Shown here one piece after another: positions 13,503 through 20,516 of a DNA stretch of 23,353 bases. Source of the DNA: a virus. The stretch spans positions 1-23,353 of IMG/VR virus record IMGVR_UViG_3300027759_000436. One strand, given 5' to 3'. The notes under the pieces are model-generated. The model searched no databases and was not told the origin of the DNA. It saw nothing but the letters and a program-made list of their open reading frames with translations. The first letter of the stretch is position 1. Every line of letters starts with the position of its first letter. Made by a program: the position numbers and the translations under genes.

Positions 13503-14096
13503 ATGAACCTAGATGATGTAAAGAAATATAAATGTGAAAATGAAAATTTATACGAGAATCCAATACTAGCATCAAGTATTAATCTATTACTAGATTTACC
13601 TGATGTTGTTTGTCGGATTCAAGGAACAAAATATGATTCTGCTCACGGTGAAATATTGACATCTGTGGGTAACGAATATTCAAATGTATTAACTTTGCCT
13701 GGTGCAGAACAATTGATGATATGGATTACTTCAAGAATTCAAGAATCTGCACCACCAGGTAAATCAGTAGATTATATAAAATCTTGGGCTAATAAGATGT
13801 TTTATGGCAGTCAAGGTTTGGTCCATGCACATACACATCCAGATTTTAAAAATTCTGAGTCGGATTTTGTTGCAATATTTTATGTCCACATTCCCGAAAA
13901 TAGTGGTCAATTAGTTTTTATTGATGGTGGTGAGTTTAATAAGAAGTATACTGAATATGATGAATCCAAAATGACAATTATGCAATGTGAATCTGGTGAC
14001 CTAGTAATACACCCTCCTACAATTCCCCATGCAGTAACAGTTCATAATAGTCATGTACCTAGATTGTGTTTGGTGTTTGAGGGAATATATAAATAG
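13503..14096 (+). CDS. 2OG-Fe(II) oxygenase-like protein
   Basis: This 197-residue protein resembles the putative 2OG-Fe(II) oxygenase family (PF13759 type). It has a His-rich metal motif (VHAHTHPDF), a beta strand YVHIPENSGQLVFIDGG, and a C-terminal GDLVIHPPTIPHAV with the distal His, followed by an Arg in HVPRLCLVFEG. Such enzymes use 2-oxoglutarate, iron and oxygen to hydroxylate substrates. It is more divergent than the two copies at 16655 and 17185. It lies just before the late promoter and the Cys-rich gene, so it could act on the same product, although it may belong to the upstream transcript. Confidence 0.65.
   Translation: MNLDDVKKYKCENENLYENPILASSINLLLDLPDVVCRIQGTKYDSAHGEILTSVGNEYSNVLTLPGAEQLMIWITSRIQESAPPGKSVDYIKSWANKMFYGSQGLVHAHTHPDFKNSESDFVAIFYVHIPENSGQLVFIDGGEFNKKYTEYDESKMTIMQCESGDLVIHPPTIPHAVTVHNSHVPRLCLVFEGIYK
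14088..14095 (+). promoter_or_regulatory. T4-type late promoter
   Basis: TATAAATA is an exact match to the T4 late promoter -10 element, recognised by the gp55 sigma factor with gp33 and the gp45 clamp. It overlaps the stop of the upstream gene and lies 30 bases before the ATG of the Cys-rich gene, the usual distance. I found no other exact copy on the + strand. A gp33-like gene lies later in the window. Confidence 0.75.
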
Positions 14097-14124
14097 TCAA
14101 TATATTTGAAAAAAAGAGATTAAA

Positions 14125-14523
14125 ATGACATTACCTTCTTCTGGACCATTAACAATTAATGATGTGAATATCGAAACCGGCCGTGGTTCAGGTACGGCAA
14201 CTGGCCTTGATTGGATACGAGATAATACAAAAGATAATGCCACAGCACTAGGTCAATTATATGATAGGGCTTATTATCAAAGAAATGTTGATGGCAACTG
14301 TAATAATGGAAACTGCACTTCCAATTGTAATTGTGGTAATATTCAATGTAATAATTGTTTGATTGCTGCTACTGTAAACTGTACCAATTGTGATGCACAA
14401 TCTTGGTTACAAGGAAACTGTAACTGTGCTTGTACCTATAATTGCACAACATCAGAAACCTCATACAATTGTAACTGCGCTTGTGCTTGTGCCTGTTTCG
14501 TTTGCGCTTGTGCTTGCTGGTAA
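14125..14523 (+). CDS. Cys-rich protein, candidate modified late/virion protein
   Basis: This is a 132-residue two-part protein. Residues 1-40 (MTLPSSGPLTINDVNIETGR and on) resemble the N-terminus of many phage tail and virion proteins. Residues 59-131 contain 20 cysteines (59, 64, 68, 70, 75, 78, 86, 89, 99, 101, 103, 107, 116, 118, 120, 122, 124, 127, 129 and 131), many in NC and CAC steps, and the last residue is Trp132; W30 and W94 are also present. A T4-type late promoter precedes it and a radical SAM/SPASM gene follows 24 bases later. I infer a substrate that is modified after translation. A plain metal-binding or disulfide-bonded tail protein is the alternative. Confidence 0.75.
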   Translation: MTLPSSGPLTINDVNIETGRGSGTATGLDWIRDNTKDNATALGQLYDRAYYQRNVDGNCNNGNCTSNCNCGNIQCNNCLIAATVNCTNCDAQSWLQGNCNCACTYNCTTSETSYNCNCACACACFVCACACW

Positions 14524-14547
14524 TTATTTTATAAAATTAGGATTAAT

Positions 14548-15990
14548 ATGATATTTGAAATTTTGGCTGAAAAAATTGGCGGCGACAAGGCCACATTTTA
14601 TTATGATAACGAATTTAATATTCTCAAAGACTCCAATGGAAATGTATTTGAATATCCAGAAGAAAAGAGAATGAAACAGGACAAACAACCTGTAGTTCCG
14701 TTTGACAAAAACTCTCCACTTAAAAAATCCAAAGCAATTAAATTACTAAAGATTCAGTTAGGTCTCTCTTGTAATTATTCCTGTGATTATTGTTCTCAAA
14801 AATTTGTTGAAAGAGCACCAGAAACCAGTAAAAAAGATATTGATGATTTCTTGACCAAGTTTGATAAAATGGAATTTAGTGAAGAAAAAGGTCTAAAGAT
14901 TGAATTTTGGGGTGGTGAACCATTTGTTTATTGGAAAACATTAAAACCTTTGGCAGAAGCTTTGCGTGAGAAATTTAGCCATTGGCAAAAAGAACCGGTA
15001 TTTTCTGTTATCACCAATGGTTCTATTCTTAATAAAGAAATCTGTGCTTGGTTGTATTACATGGGATTTCAAGTGTCTATTTCACACGATGGTCCAGGTC
15101 AAGCAGTTCGTGGTCCAGATCCATTTGATGATCCAGACCAAAAGAAAATTATTCTCGACTTCTATAAGATTATGAATAAGCAGAAAAGAATTAGTTTTAA
15201 TTCTATGATGAATAATAAAAATAGAAGTCGTAAAGAAGTTCATGATTGGTTTATCAAACTCACCGGTGATCCTAATGTTCCTTTGGGTGAAGGCACCATT
15301 GTTGATGCATACGATGAAGATGGCCTAACAAATTCATTAGATTCATATCAGGATCATTTTGAATATCGTAAACTGGCTTTCAATGACATTCATGCAAACA
15401 ACGGCAACATTGGTTTTGGTATGATTATATCTAAGATTGATGAGTTCACAACTAATGTATTATCACATTCTGAATCTAAATATTTGGGTCAAAAATGTGG
15501 CATGGATGATGTTGATGTCATGGCAGTTGACTTGCGTGGTAATGTAATGACTTGTCAGAATGTGAGTCCATTAGAAATAGCCAAGAATGGTGAAAGTCAT
15601 TTTGGCGGCACATTAGATAACATTGATGATATCGAAATCAAATCAGCCACACATTGGATGAATCGTGCTGATTGTGCAAGTTGTCCTGTATTGCACATCT
15701 GTAAAGGTTCATGTATGTTCCTCGATGATAAGTATTGGGAAACATCATGTAATAATGCTTACTCTGATGCTGTTGCTTTGTTTGCTTTGTCATTCCAAAA
15801 AATGACAGGTTATGTACCTGTTCTAATTAAGAATGATAGATTACCAAAGGATCGTCAAGATATTTGGGGAACAATGTTGCAACACCAAGAAAAAACTAAA
15901 AGAAAAATTATTCCAATCAAAGTGATTTCGGAAGTAGTGGGTAAAATTGATGAAATTGAAGTTTATGGTAAATCTAAAGTAGAGGCATAA
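14548..15990 (+). CDS. radical SAM/SPASM peptide-modifying enzyme
   Basis: This is a 480-residue radical SAM enzyme. The iron-sulfur motif C75-xxx-C79-xx-C82 (CNYSCDYC) and the SAM-binding WGGEPF at 121-126 are intact. A SPASM-type C-terminal region carries C317, C336, C376, C379, C385, C389 and C401, enough for two auxiliary clusters. SPASM enzymes include the maturases of ribosomal peptides that form thioether or carbon cross-links, and also anaerobic sulfatase activators. The Cys-rich gene just upstream is the obvious substrate candidate. Residues 1-65 form an extra N-terminal region that may bind a leader. AGGA at 14539-14542 supports the start. Confidence 0.9.
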   Translation: MIFEILAEKIGGDKATFYYDNEFNILKDSNGNVFEYPEEKRMKQDKQPVVPFDKNSPLKKSKAIKLLKIQLGLSCNYSCDYCSQKFVERAPETSKKDIDDFLTKFDKMEFSEEKGLKIEFWGGEPFVYWKTLKPLAEALREKFSHWQKEPVFSVITNGSILNKEICAWLYYMGFQVSISHDGPGQAVRGPDPFDDPDQKKIILDFYKIMNKQKRISFNSMMNNKNRSRKEVHDWFIKLTGDPNVPLGEGTIVDAYDEDGLTNSLDSYQDHFEYRKLAFNDIHANNGNIGFGMIISKIDEFTTNVLSHSESKYLGQKCGMDDVDVMAVDLRGNVMTCQNVSPLEIAKNGESHFGGTLDNIDDIEIKSATHWMNRADCASCPVLHICKGSCMFLDDKYWETSCNNAYSDAVALFALSFQKMTGYVPVLIKNDRLPKDRQDIWGTMLQHQEKTKRKIIPIKVISEVVGKIDEIEVYGKSKVEA

Positions 15991-16665
15991 ATGTCGTTAA
16001 CTATATCACCACAATTACAAAAAGCACTAGAGATAGCTTCATCTATTGATGAGGTTATTTCTGTTCAGGCTATCGAACCACCACAAAACATACTAGACCA
16101 AATCGAAAATAAAGATAGTGTGTATTTGGATTTTGTAATTCAAACCAAATCTGGTGAAATGCCTTTTGCTATTGTAGTACCAAAAGTTTTAGTTGATGAT
16201 GTTGATGATTCACTACATATTCCTATTAAAGATTTGTTATCATGCGGTTGCACTCAGGTTGAAGATGGTATTGGTCATATGTGTGGTTATAGTGTATTTG
16301 ATAACATTGGTAAAATGACATATTATGTTCGTGAGTCCGACCAATACTTGGTAAAACTAATTGATGCCGAAGCACCTTCTATTTTTGAACAAACAGAAAA
16401 TTTAAAGAAGTTAATAACAAAACTTGAATCGGTAGATGGTGTAAAACGAATTGTTATTGAAGAAATTGTTGATGATAGTCTAAAACAAAGTTTAGAAGCA
16501 GAACGACCAGTAATTGTCAAAGCATATATTGATGTTAATAGTGATAAAATTATTGACCATTTTGTTTCATTTGCTGTAACAGAATTAGTTTATGATATTG
16601 AAACTAGTCATGAGTGGGCTGTAAATAATCTTATGGATATGATTGAAAAAAATAATGCACAATGA
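15991..16665 (+). CDS. unknown protein with two similar halves
   Basis: This 224-residue acidic protein belongs to no family I recognise. Its two halves look related. Residues about 12-84 (ALEIASSIDEVISVQAIEPP onward) and 127-216 (LITKLESVDGVKRIVIEEIV onward) share the order helix, S-(I/V)-D-x-V, beta strands, then a region ending LL or LM. There are three cysteines (CGC and C) between the halves. It starts directly after the radical SAM stop and overlaps the next oxygenase gene, so it is likely a partner in the modification system, perhaps a substrate-binding protein. That role is inferred from position only. Confidence 0.65.
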   Translation: MSLTISPQLQKALEIASSIDEVISVQAIEPPQNILDQIENKDSVYLDFVIQTKSGEMPFAIVVPKVLVDDVDDSLHIPIKDLLSCGCTQVEDGIGHMCGYSVFDNIGKMTYYVRESDQYLVKLIDAEAPSIFEQTENLKKLITKLESVDGVKRIVIEEIVDDSLKQSLEAERPVIVKAYIDVNSDKIIDHFVSFAVTELVYDIETSHEWAVNNLMDMIEKNNAQ

Positions 16666-17188
16666 GAAAATATTATTTGGTACACCGGTTTGGATTCACG
16701 ATTTAGATATATCAAATAGTAAACTGGAAGAAGAAGGTCGACCATATAAAACTGGTAACTACTTTGACCTCAATACACCAGAAATCAACAAATTAAAATA
16801 CACAGTAAAATCTTACTGTGACCAAATAGCCGAACAATATCATTGGAATAAAAAAGCCACTTATATTGTTGGTCGGCAAAATCCAATATTTCCAGGAGAA
16901 AATGATACGCCCCATGGTCATCACCATGCAATGATGGTTGCCGTCTATTATCTTCAAGTGCCAGAAAAATCAGGTGACATCATATTGAACGATCCTCGTG
17001 GTATGGTATTTTGGGTTGATCCACAAGTTGTCAATGATGGACCACATAAGAGTTGTCGGTCATATCATCGTATCACACCAAAACCAGGAATGTTGTTGAT
17101 GTTCCCAAATTATTTAATTCACTCCGTTGAAACCAATATGAGTAATGAAATGAGATTGTCTATTATGATGGAAATTTATAATCTATGA
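16655..17188 (+). CDS. 2OG-Fe(II) oxygenase, copy 1
   Basis: This is a 177-residue member of the putative 2OG-Fe(II) oxygenase family (PF13759 type). The motifs in order are LFGTPVW at the start, RQNPIFPG (74-81), the His cluster HGHHH (87-91), VPEKSGDIILNDPRG (102-116), TPKPGMLLMFP (141-151), IHSVET with H156, and R167 that would hold 2-oxoglutarate. These enzymes hydroxylate or otherwise oxidise substrates. ATG 16655 lies inside the preceding gene; an in-frame TTG at 16643 is possible. Its paralogue follows with a four-base overlap. A peptide, perhaps the Cys-rich protein, is a plausible substrate. Confidence 0.85.
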   Translation: MHNEKILFGTPVWIHDLDISNSKLEEEGRPYKTGNYFDLNTPEINKLKYTVKSYCDQIAEQYHWNKKATYIVGRQNPIFPGENDTPHGHHHAMMVAVYYLQVPEKSGDIILNDPRGMVFWVDPQVVNDGPHKSCRSYHRITPKPGMLLMFPNYLIHSVETNMSNEMRLSIMMEIYNL

Positions 17189-17721
17189 GTAGAATCAATT
17201 TATTTTCCACACCTGTTTGGACAATAAAGTTAAATGATGATGAATTAAATTCTAACTTATTTTCAATTGCAGGCAACTATAAAGTTGGCACCGATTATTT
17301 TGAACAGAATAACGAGTCGGTGTTACAATTAAAAAGTCAAATTCAATCCGCTCTATCTGATGTGGCAACAGAATGTGGTTTCTCTACCAATTTTAAATTT
17401 ACTGGTCGTCAGAACCCAATGATGCCAGGAAAAAACAATTCACCACACCATCATCCTGATTGTAAGTTAGTTGCTGTGTATTATGTTAAGGTGCCAGAAA
17501 AATCAGGAGATATTTTACTACATGACCCAAGAGGTTCTATATTGTGGTCAGACCCACAAGCAAGAACTGATGTTGCTTGGGAATCACACAGACCTTACCA
17601 TAAGATTACACCGACACCAGGTACATTATTAATATTTCCTGGTTATGTAATACATTCGGTTGAAACAAATCTAAGTAATGAAATCAGAATATCAATTGCA
17701 ATATCTACGAGGTTCGAATGA
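17185..17721 (+). CDS. 2OG-Fe(II) oxygenase, copy 2
   Basis: This 178-residue paralogue of the preceding gene has the same motif order: LFSTPVW, RQNPMMPG, HHHPD, YYVKVPEKSGDILLHDPRG, TPTPGTLLIFPGYVIHSVET and NEIRISIAI. Metal-binding His residues and the cosubstrate Arg are kept, so both copies look active. The N-terminal parts differ most, as expected if the two act on different residues or substrates. Tandem duplication is the simple origin. It overlaps both neighbours by four bases (ATGA), placing it firmly in the operon with the halogenase. Confidence 0.85.
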   Translation: MSRINLFSTPVWTIKLNDDELNSNLFSIAGNYKVGTDYFEQNNESVLQLKSQIQSALSDVATECGFSTNFKFTGRQNPMMPGKNNSPHHHPDCKLVAVYYVKVPEKSGDILLHDPRGSILWSDPQARTDVAWESHRPYHKITPTPGTLLIFPGYVIHSVETNLSNEIRISIAISTRFE

Positions 17722-18863
17722 AATATACAATTTTAGGTGGCGGCACAGCAGGTTGGTTGACCGCACTATTTGTTAATAAACATTATCCAAACGATGATGT
17801 TACTGTAATAGCCAGTTCCGAAATTGGAATATTAGGTGCAGGTGAAGGCACCACTCCACACTTTATAAATTTTCTTAATCAGTTGGGTATCGATGAAAAA
17901 GATATCTATGAAAACTGTAAGGCAACCATTAAAACAGGAATTAAATTCACTAATTGGAATGGCGAAGGTGATGAATACTATCACAACTTTAACTGTATAG
18001 GTCCTGATTTACACGCTTTGCATTTTGATGCCAGTTTATTGGCCAAATACTTTCAATCGTTGGCTATCTCCCGTGGTGTGAAACTAATTGATGATGAAGT
18101 GGTAGATATAAAGTGTAAAGAGAATAAAGATGTGGAAAGTTTTATTCTGAAGTCTGGTAATGTGGAACATACCGATTTTGTTTTTGATTGTTCTGGATTT
18201 AGGAGATTAATTATCGGAGGGCTTTACAAATCAGAATGGATAGAGTATAATATGCCTTGTAGGAGGGCAATACCATTCTTTTTACCGAATGATAATACCA
18301 ATCTGCCTCAGTATACCGAATCAGTTGCAATGAAGTATGGATGGATATGGAAGATTCCTGTTCAAGGTCGATATGGTTGTGGTTATGTGTTTGATTGCAC
18401 AAAGACTACAGATGAAGAAGCCAAACAAGAGATAAGAGATTATCTCGGACACGATTTTGTATCACCCAAGACATTCAACTTTAATGCTGGTTCTTATAAA
18501 GATGTTTGGATTAACAATTGTTTAGGTGTAGGTTTATCTTCTGGTTTTATTGAACCACTAGAAGCTACATCAATATGGATTCAGATTATAACATTGAATA
18601 CTTTTATTGAATGTGATGGCAATAAAGAAAAATTGAACCACGACATGAAAGAAATGAATGAAGATATTTTAGGTTTCTTATACTATCATTACATGACAAA
18701 AAGAACTGATAGTAAATTTTGGTCAGAGTTTCAAAAAGATAATAAGATGCCTGAAAAATTAAAAATGAGATTAGAAAATAAGTTGATTACAAATAATTTT
18801 AGTATGTTTACCGAAGAAAGTTGGCAGACAATTAAAGAAGGAATAAATTATGTTAATTCCTAA
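17718..18863 (+). CDS. flavin-dependent tryptophan-halogenase-like protein
   Basis: This 381-residue protein has the FAD motif GGGTAGW (7-13), GAGEGTTPHF (40-49), the family Lys in ATIKTGIKFTNW (K72 by motif, equivalent to PrnA Lys79), the halogenase signature WxWxIP (W209-I-W211-K-I-P214) and GFIEPLEATS (276-285), which carries the active-site Glu. All key features are present. At 381 residues it is far shorter than free-tryptophan halogenases such as PrnA (about 540), mainly at the C-terminal, substrate-covering end. This would suit a larger or peptide-bound tryptophan, or another aromatic. Related genes occur in cyanophages. Operon overlap with the oxygenases, and a neighbour ending in Trp, suggest a shared product. 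Confidence 0.88.
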   Translation: MKYTILGGGTAGWLTALFVNKHYPNDDVTVIASSEIGILGAGEGTTPHFINFLNQLGIDEKDIYENCKATIKTGIKFTNWNGEGDEYYHNFNCIGPDLHALHFDASLLAKYFQSLAISRGVKLIDDEVVDIKCKENKDVESFILKSGNVEHTDFVFDCSGFRRLIIGGLYKSEWIEYNMPCRRAIPFFLPNDNTNLPQYTESVAMKYGWIWKIPVQGRYGCGYVFDCTKTTDEEAKQEIRDYLGHDFVSPKTFNFNAGSYKDVWINNCLGVGLSSGFIEPLEATSIWIQIITLNTFIECDGNKEKLNHDMKEMNEDILGFLYYHYMTKRTDSKFWSEFQKDNKMPEKLKMRLENKLITNNFSMFTEESWQTIKEGINYVNS

Positions 18864-19464
18864 ATGCATTGATGGTAAGTTTGAAATAATTGATGTGCTT
18901 GATCCTTGGGATTGCATTAATAATAAGTTGCTTTGGGATATAGGTTCAGTTGATAAAAATTTGATTGATTGGTTTAATATGCAAAAAATTAAACCAAAAA
19001 CTGTGTTAGAATTAGGATGTGGTTCGGGAATCAATTCTATTTGGTTATCCAAACAAGGTTGTGATGTTACTGCGATAGATTTTCATGATTCAGCTTTATC
19101 AAAAACAAAACAAATATCAGAAGAAAATAAAATAAAAATTGATTTATTAAAAATAGACTTGATTAAAGAAAAATGGCCAAAAAAAAAGTTTGATTTTATT
19201 TTTGACCGAGGTTGTTTTCATATCTTTAATGAATTAGAATGTGAAATTTATACCTCTAAATTGATTGAGTGTTTGACATCTAGTGGAGTTTGGTTAAGTT
19301 TGATTGGAAGTAAAGAACAGTTTGAATGGTTTTGGTCGGCAACAAAAATAATCAATATGGTTGAGCCAAAATTAAAAATTTTAAGTTTAAACAAAACAAC
19401 ACTAGAAACAATAGATGGCCATGATGTGAAAGCGTGGGCACTATTAACCAAAAGAAAAATATAA
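18850..19464 (+). CDS. class I SAM-dependent methyltransferase
   Basis: This is a 204-residue class I methyltransferase with the SAM-binding motif LELGCGSGINS near residue 53, the acidic strand-2 end VTAIDF, and the strand-4 region FDFIFDRGCFH. The general look is of small-molecule or thiopurine-type methyltransferases rather than DNA methylases, as no DPPY-type motif is seen. It overlaps the halogenase gene by 14 bases. Its DNA is more AT-rich than the genes around it, with long A/T runs between 19080 and 19200, hinting at separate acquisition. It may act on the same product as its operon neighbours; this is inference. Confidence 0.85.
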   Translation: MLIPKCIDGKFEIIDVLDPWDCINNKLLWDIGSVDKNLIDWFNMQKIKPKTVLELGCGSGINSIWLSKQGCDVTAIDFHDSALSKTKQISEENKIKIDLLKIDLIKEKWPKKKFDFIFDRGCFHIFNELECEIYTSKLIECLTSSGVWLSLIGSKEQFEWFWSATKIINMVEPKLKILSLNKTTLETIDGHDVKAWALLTKRKI

Positions 19465-19465
19465 T

Positions 19466-20134
19466 ATGACATTTAATTACTGCCCACCTAAATCATTGCC
19501 AGACTTAAAATCTGAAACCTTTCCTGACGGCAAGAGATACTATACATTGGAAGATGGTACAAAACTTCCATCAGTTACTACTGTGCTTGGCGCCCAAAAG
19601 AAGGCAGGTATTATGGCATGGCGTAAGAAGGTGGGTGAAGAAGAAGCTAACCGAGTATCGAGAATTGCAACAGGTCGTGGTACCGCAGTCCATACATTAT
19701 GTGAGAATTATTTAAACAATAATGATTTAGGTTCTGCAATGCCAGATGCACTTGAAATGTTCCTATCTCTCAAGCCATTACTTAATCGTATCAACAACAT
19801 ACATTACCAAGAGTGTGCATTGTGGTCCAAACAATTGGAGATGGCGGGTAGGGTCGATTGTATTGCTGAGTTCGATGGCAAGTTATCTGTGATTGACTTT
19901 AAAACCTCCAAGCGTGCCAAGACAGAGGCACACATTGAGGATTACTTCTGGCAAACAACCGCATATGCCTTGATGTATGAGGAGATGATTGGTACACCTA
20001 TTGATGATATCATTATTATTATGGCTGTGGAGAATGACCTGCCATTAATATTTAAACAGAAAACCGCTGACCACATACCTGGATTGGTGAAAGCAATAAA
20101 TTATTACAAAGAGAGTTCTACAAAGCATAAATAA
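19466..20134 (+). CDS. PD-(D/E)XK nuclease (exonuclease-like)
   Basis: This 222-residue nuclease has the core motifs GRGTAVH (H76), AGRVDCIAEFDGKLSVIDFK with D131 and the D144-F-K146 pair, and Q163-TTAY-type motif IV. This is the Cas4/RecB-like PD-(D/E)XK fold, often labelled exonuclease in T4-like aquatic phages. It would bind a metal and cut DNA in recombination, repair or host DNA breakdown. There are too few cysteines placed for a Cas4-type iron-sulfur cluster. It begins one base after the methyltransferase stop. A hairpin and a strong ribosome site follow it. Confidence 0.85.
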   Translation: MTFNYCPPKSLPDLKSETFPDGKRYYTLEDGTKLPSVTTVLGAQKKAGIMAWRKKVGEEEANRVSRIATGRGTAVHTLCENYLNNNDLGSAMPDALEMFLSLKPLLNRINNIHYQECALWSKQLEMAGRVDCIAEFDGKLSVIDFKTSKRAKTEAHIEDYFWQTTAYALMYEEMIGTPIDDIIIIMAVENDLPLIFKQKTADHIPGLVKAINYYKESSTKHK

Positions 20135-20137
20135 AAC

Positions 20138-20161
20138 ACCAGCAACACACAAACCGCTGGT
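20138..20161 (+). other. hairpin in the intergenic gap
   Basis: ACCAGC (20138-20143) pairs with GCTGGT (20156-20161) around a 12-base loop of A and C. There is no T run, so it is a weak candidate for transcript-end protection behind the nuclease gene. CATAAATA at 20126-20133, just before it, is one base off the T4 late box. Confidence 0.35.
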
Positions 20162-20190
20162 ATACACACAACACACAAAGGAGTAACAAT

Positions 20191-20463
20191 ATGACACCCT
20201 ATGAAATTCGCCTAGAATTATTAAAAATGGCGCAAGGTTTAGTATCTGATGAGTATTCATACAGCAGAAGCGCTAAACTAGAACAATGGCACACACAGGT
20301 CGAAGCCGCAAAGATTGCCGGTTTAGAATCACCTGATATTCCCGAATTGCCAAATTTCCCAACAGAAGCAGATATAGTTAAGAAGGCAGAAGCCCTCAAT
20401 CTATTCGTTTCGCAAACCCCTCCACAACCTGAAGTTAAAATAAAATCGAAAACAAATTCGTAA
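20191..20463 (+). CDS. small conserved phage protein
   Basis: This 90-residue protein begins MTPYEIRLELLKMAQGLVSDEY. It has a helical N-terminal half and a Pro-rich second half (IPELPNFPTEAD, PPQPEVK). This type of small protein is common next to nuclease and lysis genes in aquatic T4-like phages, without known function. AAAGGAG directly upstream is the strongest ribosome site of the neighbourhood, so abundant translation is likely. Confidence 0.7.
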   Translation: MTPYEIRLELLKMAQGLVSDEYSYSRSAKLEQWHTQVEAAKIAGLESPDIPELPNFPTEADIVKKAEALNLFVSQTPPQPEVKIKSKTNS

Positions 20464-20474
20464 TTGGAGACCAA

Positions 20475-20496
20475 GGCGGTCAGATGTTTGGCCGCC
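20475..20496 (+). other. GC-rich hairpin before the lysin
   Basis: GGCGGTC (20475-20481) pairs with GGCCGCC (20490-20496), with one U-G pair and an eight-base loop. It lies between the small gene's stop and the lysin start at 20517. It covers an upstream in-frame ATG at 20484, which supports using the later start. No T run follows. Confidence 0.5.
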
Positions 20497-20516
20497 GTAA
20501 TCAAAAAGGAAGAAAG

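Noticed and set aside
14290-14520. CRISPR-like or satellite repeat in the TGT/TGC-rich stretch
   Set aside because: The irregular repetition follows the Cys/Asn/Ala coding of the Cys-rich protein. There are no constant repeats with unique spacers.
18223-18251. TTTACA-N17-TATAAT promoter inside the halogenase gene
   Set aside because: The match is fair, but it is about 600 bases from the next start, in AT-rich coding DNA where such matches arise by chance.
20126-20133. CATAAATA as a late promoter for the lysin region
   Set aside because: It is one mismatch from the T4 box and overlaps the stop region of the nuclease. It is possible, since the lysin should be late, but too weak to list as a promoter.
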